From positions 2,554,001-2,618,000 of the forward strand of contig NZ_CP090557.1 in the NCBI RefSeq assembly GCF_021484805.1: 64,000 nucleotides of DNA. The letters are read 5' to 3'. The first letter of the stretch is position 1. Every line of letters begins with the position of its first letter. A program made the position numbers and the translations under genes. The DNA comes from Tellurirhabdus bombi. GTDB lineage: Bacteria; Bacteroidota; Bacteroidia; Cytophagales; Spirosomataceae. Below, one piece after another: positions 28,736 through 35,031 of the stretch. Below the pieces are notes generated by a model. The model did no database searches. It saw nothing but the letters and a program-made list of their open reading frames with translations, and was not told where the DNA came from.

Positions 28736-30013
28736 TTAGGAAAATACCTCTTTACTACCTACTACTGATTCGCTCTTTAGAGCGGTTTGTTGCTTCTGCG
28801 TAACGTACTTGTTGATGAAGTACATCATGAAAATCGTAAAGGCGGTGGTGGTAGCCACAATGTAGCCCAGCAAATCATAATGCTGCAATGTGCCATCTGG
28901 TGCCTGAACTACAATAAATCCGGCCGCAATCGACGCAAGACCACCCGATAGCTGCTGAACAGATGAATTGACGCCCATGAAGGCACCCCGGTCGGCGGGT
29001 TCCGGAACGCCCGACATCAGCGCCGACGAGGAAATCATTCGGGCAGTGACACCCATGAACAAAATCACGTTCAGTAAAATGAGCCAGGGCAGCGGCGTAA
29101 TCCCCAGATTGCAATACACAATGGTGACAATCATGCCCAACACGGAGGCATAGAAAAACAGGGGGTATTTGCCAATTTTGTCACTCAGTTTTCCCGCTAA
29201 CGGACCCATAATGATGGAAGAAATACCGGTAACCAGATAGATCAGCGGCAGTTCAGTTTGTGAAATACCCAGGTTATGAATCGAAAAGGCACTACCGAAA
29301 GGCATCAGCATAAAACCGCCCGTAGTGAGCAGAATAGTGGCGGCAAATCCGCGCAGATAGGCTTTCTGAGAAACGGTATGAACGAGGTGTTGCAAGGGGT
29401 TTCGGTCCGATTTCAAGAGCAAATGGGCGGTAATTGGCTTTAGGTAAAACGCAATAACAAACCCGGCTCCAATGCTCAGCGCCACGATGAGCAGAAAAGG
29501 CGAATGCCAGCCAAAGTGATTAGCCAGGTACAAACCAAGGGGAATTCCCAGCACCTGACTCGCCGCGAACGACATCTGGACAAAACCCATTACCCGACCC
29601 CGAACCTGCCAGTCGAACAAATCGGTGATGATGGCAAAGCTGATGGACGAAATAACACCGCCAAAAATACCGGTCACAATGCGGGCAATGAGCAGCGAGA
29701 GGTAGTCAGGCGCGAGGCCGCAGAGCAACGTGCCGATGACGAAGCCAGAGTAAAAAAAGAGCAGTAATTTTTTTCGGTCGAAGCGGTCGGCAAAACCGGC
29801 GGTCAACAGTCCGGCAATTCCGGCGCTGAAGGCATAACCCGAAACAACCCAGCCGAATTGAGCGGTTGTAATTTTTAGTTCACTCATGAGCTGAGCGCCC
29901 AGCGGCGAGAGAACCATAAAATCCAGCACGACCGTAAACTGGAGGAAAGCGAGCAGTCCGATGACCACTTTGTGGTACGTACTGAACGAAGTGGTTGATG
30001 GTGTGTTTTGCAT
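28736..30013 (-). CDS. MFS drug/metabolite exporter
   Basis: This 425-residue inner-membrane protein has 12 predicted helices and the MFS loop motif GLLTAGFADRFDRKKLLL between helices 2 and 3, typical of drug:H+ antiporter type members (arabinose-efflux-permease-like). It starts 18 bases after the TetR-family gene, so the two form one transcription unit. A repressor-exporter pair usually means inducible efflux of the repressor's ligand, but the ligand is unknown. Confidence 0.9.
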   Translation of the reverse strand: MQNTPSTTSFSTYHKVVIGLLAFLQFTVVLDFMVLSPLGAQLMSELKITTAQFGWVVSGYAFSAGIAGLLTAGFADRFDRKKLLLFFYSGFVIGTLLCGLAPDYLSLLIARIVTGIFGGVISSISFAIITDLFDWQVRGRVMGFVQMSFAASQVLGIPLGLYLANHFGWHSPFLLIVALSIGAGFVIAFYLKPITAHLLLKSDRNPLQHLVHTVSQKAYLRGFAATILLTTGGFMLMPFGSAFSIHNLGISQTELPLIYLVTGISSIIMGPLAGKLSDKIGKYPLFFYASVLGMIVTIVYCNLGITPLPWLILLNVILFMGVTARMISSSALMSGVPEPADRGAFMGVNSSVQQLSGGLASIAAGFIVVQAPDGTLQHYDLLGYIVATTTAFTIFMMYFINKYVTQKQQTALKSESVVGSKEVFS

Positions 30014-30031
30014 TTGTTGTTTGATTGTAGT

Positions 30032-30628
30032 TTAAGCGGGGCGGAGGGCCTTCAGAACCAGCTCCAGTGTTTTGTTGAGTAATATTTTATCCAACGTAAA
30101 TTCATTGGCTCCCGGCTCCCCCCGGTGCGACATGTGAAACTTGATAAGCTGATAGAGCGGGGCAAAAGCAAGTGACCAGTAGACTTCCAGGGGCAGTTCT
30201 TCCAGTTCCTTGCGTTTGATGGCGTTACAAACAAAAGATTTCATGGCTGCGATAAACGGATTTTCTGCCACCTGTCGGAATTTGTCGTGAAAAGGCGAGT
30301 GGCGCATCTGTTCCATAAAATGCATCCGCTGCGGGTAGCGCAGGCAGTAATTGGCCCGGTTGACCCACTGAATACGCAGTCCTTCTTCGAAAGGCATGGC
30401 CGGGTCGAAACCATCCAGGGTAGCTTCGGTCATGCGCTGGCTTTCTTCCCGGTAAATCTGGACAATCAGGTCTTCCCGATCTTTAAAATAAATGTAGATC
30501 GTAGCGGGTGAAACGCCTGCCGCTTTGGCCAGTTTGTGCATACTCAGCCCGTCAAAGCCTTCCTGCACAATCATATCGAGCGCTTTCTCCCGAATAGCCA
30601 GTTCTTTATTTTCGTCTCTAATGCGCAT
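30032..30628 (-). CDS. TetR-family transcriptional repressor
   Basis: This 198-residue protein has the N-terminal TetR helix-turn-helix (residues about 10-55: SMHKLAKAAGVSPATIYIYF) and a helical ligand-binding C-terminal domain of about 140 residues. It heads an operon with the MFS exporter gene. The palindrome GAACGTTC at 30648-30655 next to the predicted -7 box is a good autoregulatory operator candidate. Confidence 0.92.
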   Translation of the reverse strand: MRIRDENKELAIREKALDMIVQEGFDGLSMHKLAKAAGVSPATIYIYFKDREDLIVQIYREESQRMTEATLDGFDPAMPFEEGLRIQWVNRANYCLRYPQRMHFMEQMRHSPFHDKFRQVAENPFIAAMKSFVCNAIKRKELEELPLEVYWSLAFAPLYQLIKFHMSHRGEPGANEFTLDKILLNKTLELVLKALRPA

Positions 30629-30636
30629 CTTGTAGG

Positions 30637-30655
30637 CAAAAATAAAAGAACGTTC
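30637..30655 (-). promoter_or_regulatory. Predicted TetR promoter with overlapping operator palindrome
   Basis: On the minus strand bases 30644-30637 read TATTTTTG (consensus TAnnTTTG). The perfect palindrome GAACGTTC (30648-30655) lies three bases upstream, between -33 and -7, where a bound repressor would block the polymerase. The -33 TTG is poor (TTT). Confidence 0.45.
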
Positions 30656-30699
30656 GTTTATCTAAAAAAGGTTTGCGTGTAGTTTACTAAACGGCTAGC

Positions 30700-31599
30700 T
30701 TATCCATTCGCCAGGGCCTGCCGCACTTTTTCCAGAAAGAGGGGCACCTTTTCCCGTGGGTCGCCGGGGCCGAGGGTTTCGATGGGCAAGTAACCCCGGT
30801 AGCCTGACTCCCGCACGATTCGGACAATTTTATCCAGGTCGGTCGCTACTTCCTGCCCGTTAACGTACAGATTTTCCTTGATTTGCCAGGTGGCGGCGTG
30901 TTGGGCTACTTTCGCTATTTCTTTATACGGATCGCCTACGCGGAAGCTGCCAATATCCAGGTTAAGCGCCAGCCAGTCGGAATCAACCAGCCGTAAAACT
31001 TCCAGGATATGATCGGCGGTTTCAATAAAATCGGCGTGGTTTTGCAGTACGATCATAACGCCATGCTGGGCTCCGTAGTCAGCGCATTGCCGGAGCGAGT
31101 CAACGACCCATTTGGTGGCCTCTTTGCGGGTATGCCCTTTGGGCACCTCCAGACCCGAAAAGACCCGCAGTACCGGCGCGTCAAATTTTGCTGCAAAGTG
31201 CGTCCACTGCTTAACAAGGTCAATTTCTTTCTTCCGGCTGGCGGTGTCGGGCAGGCAAAAATTATTCCGCACCCCCGTTCCGCTAATGTCAAGGCCCAGC
31301 CGAAAGGCTTTGCGTTTGAGCGTATAGATATAAGTGTCGTCGGGTAAAGCGGGATAGTTTGGAATGTAATAGGCGGTTGGGTCAACGGCGTCGAAACCCA
31401 GGTCGGCGCAAAACTCCAACACCTGCTCCAGCGTCATCTGGCCAGTAGTCAGGGGTCGGTTGAACGAGTACAGGTTGCAGCTCAGCTTGTGATGAATTGG
31501 GCGCGGCGGAACCGGCTCGGGCTTCGCGGCAGGCAGAAAAGGAGTCAGGGCAGCCAACTTAAGAAACTGGCGGCGGTTGGGTTGTTCGCTCATACTCAT
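30700..31599 (-). CDS. Exported TIM-barrel protein, sugar phosphate isomerase/epimerase family (second copy)
   Basis: This 299-residue protein begins MSMSEQPNRRQFLKLAALTP, a twin-arginine signal, and continues with an AP-endonuclease-2-like TIM barrel (QNHADFIETADH near the middle, GYLPIETLGPGDP near the end). It is a distant paralogue of the 2083-3012 protein: same signal type, same barrel, similar C-terminal strand. The substrate is unknown; such proteins are often tied to sugar or inositol breakdown. ATG 31599 or 31593 fits the Tat signal better than the upstream extension to 31644. Confidence 0.85.
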   Translation of the reverse strand: MSMSEQPNRRQFLKLAALTPFLPAAKPEPVPPRPIHHKLSCNLYSFNRPLTTGQMTLEQVLEFCADLGFDAVDPTAYYIPNYPALPDDTYIYTLKRKAFRLGLDISGTGVRNNFCLPDTASRKKEIDLVKQWTHFAAKFDAPVLRVFSGLEVPKGHTRKEATKWVVDSLRQCADYGAQHGVMIVLQNHADFIETADHILEVLRLVDSDWLALNLDIGSFRVGDPYKEIAKVAQHAATWQIKENLYVNGQEVATDLDKIVRIVRESGYRGYLPIETLGPGDPREKVPLFLEKVRQALANG

Positions 31600-31665
31600 A
31601 CGGATAATGCGGCTGATTAACGAAAGCAACTTTAGGTCAAACACTACCGATTCGCCCCATAAACT

Positions 31666-32682
31666 TTACGGCTGTTCGTAAAAACGGGCTGCCGTTGCCA
31701 GCCGGGCTTGTATCCGGGCGCGCAGGCTGGCCGGAGCCAGTACGGTCATGCCTTCCCCGAAACCCAGAATTTCTTTTTCCAGCTCAAGGTTCAGTTGAAC
31801 ACAAATCTCGATCACGATCCCATCTTCCCGACGCTCAATAAGCTGCTGGGAAGGGTGGAGCGGCTTGGTTTCGACGTAGGGCGCATGTTGCAGACTAACC
31901 AGAATACGGACGCACTGCGGTCGCATGCGAGGGCTGACCGTGACGCCGATGACGTGCTGGTAGTAGCTGTCGGGCGAAAAGGCGTCGTTAGCGAGAAATT
32001 CCGGTTCTTCGGCCAGCTTTAGGCTTAGAATTCGATCCAGGGCGAGGTGCATTATTTCTGATTTATTAGCCTGTATCCCTACTACAAACCAGCGGTTTTT
32101 AAACTCTTTCAGCCACCAGGCGTGGAAATGAAACTGGCTTGACTGCCGGGCCTTGAACGACTGGTAGGTAAGAAAAAGCACTTTTTTCTGAATGATTGCC
32201 TGATAAATCTGATCCAGGTAAGAAAGGCCTTTCAAGCCATCATTTTTCTCGAAATCAATGACGGATGTTTGCCGGACCGTAGCGGCGTGGACGTGTGCCT
32301 CTAACTTCTGAATGACTTCGTTCAGTTCCTGAAAATGCGAAAAGCCTTTGAACTGTTTCAACATTTCCACTGCCTCGTTCATGCGGCTTAAATCCTGATT
32401 GGTCAGCGGGGTTTGCGTAATGCTGTAGGCCGGATCGGCGTAGGTGTAATACTTCCTGTCAATCACCAAAATGGGTGCATTGTAGCCTAGCTTGTCGCTG
32501 CGCATCATTTGCAGATCTGCCTGGATGGTCCGGCGGCTGATGCCTTTCTCCATGCCTTCATACTCGTACAAAGCCTCCGAAACGCAGTCGATGAGCGCTT
32601 CCAGCGTCCATTGTCGGTAGCGATTTCGCAGGCAATTGTCGATGATCTTGTAGCGAATCAGGGCGTTGCGGTTGGCGGGCAT
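31666..32682 (-). CDS. WYL-domain transcriptional regulator, divergent from rsr
   Basis: This 338-residue protein has an N-terminal DNA-binding region (residues about 1-75, including GISRRTIQADLQMMR, a winged-helix recognition stretch) and a WYL domain (about residues 155-250, with FHAWWLKEFKNRWFVVGIQA). A C-terminal WCX-like extension (EILGFGEGMTVLAPASLRARI) follows. WYL domains are thought to sense nucleic acids or nucleotides. ATG 32682 was chosen because the longer frame would read through the divergent promoter into rsr. Divergence from the Ro60 gene and the palindrome between them point to control of the rsr locus. Confidence 0.88.
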   Translation of the reverse strand: MPANRNALIRYKIIDNCLRNRYRQWTLEALIDCVSEALYEYEGMEKGISRRTIQADLQMMRSDKLGYNAPILVIDRKYYTYADPAYSITQTPLTNQDLSRMNEAVEMLKQFKGFSHFQELNEVIQKLEAHVHAATVRQTSVIDFEKNDGLKGLSYLDQIYQAIIQKKVLFLTYQSFKARQSSQFHFHAWWLKEFKNRWFVVGIQANKSEIMHLALDRILSLKLAEEPEFLANDAFSPDSYYQHVIGVTVSPRMRPQCVRILVSLQHAPYVETKPLHPSQQLIERREDGIVIEICVQLNLELEKEILGFGEGMTVLAPASLRARIQARLATAARFYEQP

Positions 32683-32725
32683 GGGTGTTTCTGGAAAAAT
32701 TTCGAAAAAATCTGAAAAAAAATTG

Positions 32726-32750
32726 AACTGCGCAAAAAGGCTGCGCAGTT
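32726..32750. promoter_or_regulatory. Operator-like inverted repeat in the WYL/rsr divergent promoter
   Basis: AACTGCGCA (32726-32734) and its exact reverse complement (32742-32750) are separated by seven bases, roughly in the middle of the 112-base divergent region. A TTG (32723-32725) and a TAAACCTTTG stretch (32755-32764) flank it on the rsr side. It is a strong candidate for the WYL regulator's binding site, or possibly an RNA hairpin in the leader. Confidence 0.55.
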
Positions 32751-32794
32751 GGACTAAACCTTTGTAGCACCAAGGCAGTAAAAACGAAACGGTC

Positions 32795-34375
32795 ATGAAA
32801 TTTAGCACGTATTTTAAAACCCGCACAGTCAACCACGAGAGAGCCGGAGCCTTTCGGTTGACACCAGAACTGGAACTGTATTCGGCGGTGGCGAGTACGA
32901 TGCTGAACGCGACCTTCTACGAACAGGCAGACGAGCGCATGAACCGAATTCGCGAACTGGTTGGGAAAGTTAGCCCGGCGTTCGTTGCCAAACTGGCGGT
33001 TTACGTGCGGGAAAAGATGTACTTACGTTCGGCGCCGGTGGTATTGGCCAGCGAATTGGCCAAGGTGCACAATGGCGATAACCTGGTCAGTAAAACAGTT
33101 AATCGCGTGGTCCAGCGCCCGGACGAAATTCTGGAACTGCTGGCTTATTACCAGATGGCCAATGAGCGCAAGGAAGTAAAACGCCTGAACCGCCTGTCGA
33201 AGCAGGTGCAAAAAGGCTTATCCGCCGCATTTAATAAATTTGACGAGTACCAGTTCGCCAAATACAACCGGGCGGCCACGGTTAAGCTGCGCGATGCCTT
33301 GTTTCTGGTTCACCCCAAAGCGAAAGACGAAGAACAGCAGGTGATTTTTAACAAGATCGTCAGCGATTCATTGGAGACGCCTTATACCTGGGAAACGGAG
33401 TTAAGCGCCTTGGGACAGGTAAAATTTCCGTCACCGGCTAAAAAAGCGGAGGCGTTCCGGCAGAAGTGGGAAGAACTGGTCAGCAGCCAGCGCATGGGCT
33501 ACATGGCTACCTTGCGCAACCTCCGCAACCTGCTGGAAGCTGGCGTAAACACGGAGACGCTTCGGCAGGTCTGTGCTTATCTGGCCAACGAAAAGGCGGT
33601 GCAAAAATCCAAACAGTTGCCGTTTCGGTTCCTGGCGGCTTACCGGGAAATCAAGGGCGTGCGATTACCAGCTCGCTTCATCGCTGTTGCTGGACAAGGG
33701 ATTGAGGATATACATAGACAGCCGGTTTATGCACCCGTTGTCTTGAACGCACTCGAAAAGGCGATTCAGATGAGTATGGCCAATCTGCGGGGATTTGACG
33801 CTGATAAACAGGTTGTTATCGCCTGCGACGTGTCGGGGTCGATGCAGAGTCCGGTGTCGGCCAGAAGTAAAGTGCTTTTGTACGACATTGGTTTGCTGCT
33901 GGGGATGCTGTTGCAGTCAAAATGCAAAAATGTGCTGAGTGGCATGTTTGGCGACCGCTGGCAACCGGTCAGCCTGTCTTCGGATAATGTGCTGGAAAAT
34001 GTGGAGGCATTTTACCGACGGGAGGGCGAAGTTGGGTATTCGACCAATGGTTATTTAGTGTTAGAAGACTTGATTTGCCGCCGTCACGTAGCGGATAAAG
34101 TGATGTTTTTCACCGATATGCAGCTGTGGGATAGCCAAACATACAACCAGTCTGTAAACAATACGCTGTCGGCGAAGTGGCGGCAATATAAAGAAATCGC
34201 CCCCAACGCCAAGTTGTATTTATTCGATCTGGCGGGCCACGGTCAGGCGCCTTTGCGAACGGAGCAGGATGATGTTTTTCTGATTGCTGGCTGGTCGGAC
34301 AAAATCTTTGACGTCTTGCAGGCTTTGGAGGAAGGGCAGGACGCGTTGAGCCATATTGCTCAGATTGAATTATAA
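32795..34375 (+). CDS. rsr: Ro60 orthologue (TROVE domain plus von Willebrand A domain), Rsr
   Basis: This 526-residue cytoplasmic RNA-binding ring protein is the bacterial counterpart of the Ro60 autoantigen. The TROVE HEAT-like ring covers about residues 15-320 (LTPELELYSAVAS, EKMYLRSAPVVLASELAKVH, LLAYYQMANERKEVKRL). The vWA domain follows, with an intact metal-site motif CDVSGSMQS near residue 345 and a YSTNGY segment near 415. Studied Rsr proteins bind Y RNAs on the outer ring and gate RNA exonucleases such as PNPase, and help survival after UV or oxidative stress. Four Y-RNA-like candidates begin three bases after its stop, and a WYL regulator lies divergently upstream. Confidence 0.95.
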   Translation: MKFSTYFKTRTVNHERAGAFRLTPELELYSAVASTMLNATFYEQADERMNRIRELVGKVSPAFVAKLAVYVREKMYLRSAPVVLASELAKVHNGDNLVSKTVNRVVQRPDEILELLAYYQMANERKEVKRLNRLSKQVQKGLSAAFNKFDEYQFAKYNRAATVKLRDALFLVHPKAKDEEQQVIFNKIVSDSLETPYTWETELSALGQVKFPSPAKKAEAFRQKWEELVSSQRMGYMATLRNLRNLLEAGVNTETLRQVCAYLANEKAVQKSKQLPFRFLAAYREIKGVRLPARFIAVAGQGIEDIHRQPVYAPVVLNALEKAIQMSMANLRGFDADKQVVIACDVSGSMQSPVSARSKVLLYDIGLLLGMLLQSKCKNVLSGMFGDRWQPVSLSSDNVLENVEAFYRREGEVGYSTNGYLVLEDLICRRHVADKVMFFTDMQLWDSQTYNQSVNNTLSAKWRQYKEIAPNAKLYLFDLAGHGQAPLRTEQDDVFLIAGWSDKIFDVLQALEEGQDALSHIAQIEL

Positions 34376-34377
34376 GG

Positions 34378-34525
34378 AATGACAGGATGTCGTAGGGTTG
34401 GGTTACTTCGCTCGAAACTTAGGGGAGGAATAATGTAGCTTCTTTTATGAAGCAAGATTATCCAGTTCGACTCTGGCACGCAAATGCCCCGCTAGCCCAG
34501 CCCGCTTGTTACTCCTGTTTTCATT
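34378..34525 (+). ncRNA. Candidate Y RNA, unit A (D-loop-opened tRNA-like body)
   Basis: The RNA starts just after rsr. Terminal helix: 34378-34387 with 34513-34525, with a three-base bulge on the 3' side. Next come a bulged T (34388) and the pairs G34389-C34512 and T34390-A34511. An asymmetric internal loop (CGTA against GCTTGTT) leads to an 8-bp helix, 34395-34402 with 34496-34503 (one G.T pair). The head contains a hairpin GCTTC/GAAGC (34438-34453) and a T-arm-like CCAG-TTCGACT-CTGG (34462-34476). TAGCCCAG (34493-34500) is placed like positions 8-15 of a tRNA. The acceptor-like part is poor here. By-eye folding only. Confidence 0.62.
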
Positions 34526-34527
34526 AT

Positions 34528-34649
34528 TTGCAGGTGTCGTAGTACAGTGATACTTCGATGGTTAGAGCGCTCCTAGTAATAGGAGAGGGGTAGGTTCACG
34601 CCCTACTGCCGAAAATTTCGGTATAGCTCAAACAAAACATACCCTGCAA
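34528..34649 (+). ncRNA. Candidate Y RNA, unit B (circularly permuted tRNA mimic opened in the D loop)
   Basis: Terminal helix TTGCAGG (34528-34534) with 34643-34649, then bulged T34535, then G34536-C34642 and T34537-A34641. The head is an almost complete tRNA in permuted order. It runs: D-loop GGTTA and D-stem GAGC (34565-34568), anticodon-like stem CTCCT/AGGAG (34570-34585, six-base loop), four-base variable region, T arm GTAGG-TTCACGC-CCTAC (34590-34606). A seven-bp acceptor stem follows (34607-34613 with 34617-34623), sealed by the loop AAT. Then come TA and D-stem GCTC (34626-34629), which pairs back to GAGC. The Y helix therefore enters through the D loop. Confidence 0.72.
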
Positions 34650-34655
34650 CCTCAT

Positions 34656-34723
34656 TAAGTAAGTGCCGTCAGTTAGAGCTCCTTCGTCTGTAAAACGACT
34701 CTGACTACCTGTTGCCTTACTTA
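34656..34723 (+). ncRNA. Candidate short Y-like RNA, unit C
   Basis: The shortest unit, 68 bases. Terminal helix of 8 bp (34656-34663 with 34716-34723), bulged T34664, then G34665-C34715 and C34666-G34714, the same layout as the other units. Inside is a helix GTCAG/CTGAC (34668-34672 with 34701-34705). It encloses CAGTTAGAGC, which looks like a D-arm remnant, and a hairpin TCGT-CTGTAAA-ACGA (34684-34698) with a seven-base loop like an anticodon loop (GTA at the anticodon position). There is no T arm. It may be a minimal RNA of the family, or a decayed one. Confidence 0.5.
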
Positions 34724-34727
34724 CCCA

Positions 34728-34866
34728 ATTGATAACCGGTGCCGTAAGACAGAGTTACTTCGACTTTCACTCGGGCGGCCGCAGGTTCGACTCCTGCCCC
34801 TGGCTTGTTCAGGGTAGCTCAGCGGTAGAGCACCTAGCTCTGTTTGTTTGTTGCCCGGTTATCAAT
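34728..34866 (+). ncRNA. Candidate Y RNA, unit D (permuted tRNA mimic opened in the anticodon region)
   Basis: A perfect 12-bp terminal helix, ATTGATAACCGG (34728-34739) with 34855-34866, is followed by bulged T34740 and pairs G34741-C34854 and C34742-G34853. An internal loop leads to a 6-bp helix ACAGAG/CTCTGT (34749-34754 with 34838-34843). Inside are a T arm GCAGG-TTCGACT-CCTGC (34781-34797) and an acceptor-like stem (34798-34803 with 34809-34814, one G.T). Then come TA and a canonical D arm GCTC-AGCGGTA-GAGC (34817-34831). T arm to acceptor to D arm is permuted order; the Y helix takes the place of the anticodon stem. Confidence 0.72.
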
Positions 34867-34910
34867 TTATTATCTAATTATTCCTGCATTACACACGTTC
34901 GCTTAAAGTA

Positions 34911-34945
34911 TTAGATAAAATCGATGAGAGATAGATTTTATCTAA
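34911..34945. promoter_or_regulatory. Inverted repeat between the RNA array and catalase
   Basis: TTAGATAAAATC (34911-34922) and its exact reverse complement (34934-34945) flank an 11-base spacer. It has no T run on either side. It could be a regulator site for the catalase gene or a 3'-end structure for the RNA array. The rest of 34867-35031 is AT-rich with nothing else recognisable. Confidence 0.45.
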
Positions 34946-35031
34946 GTTAAAAGGCGCTTTACGGCCAAACAGTTTGGTCCTATACAGGTTACTTCATTAC
35001 ATAATAGTGTAAATTTAATCTGTGAAAAACC

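Noticed and set aside
34376-34866. Ordinary tRNA genes or tRNA pseudogenes in the array
   Set aside because: T arms and D arms occur in the wrong order, acceptor stems are closed by three-base loops and all units share a non-tRNA terminal helix, so they are not standard or simply decayed tRNAs.
34729-34914. A 61-codon open frame inside the RNA array
   Set aside because: It runs across the terminal helix and T arm of unit D; its GGRRFDSCPW-type peptide is the usual false translation of a tRNA T arm.
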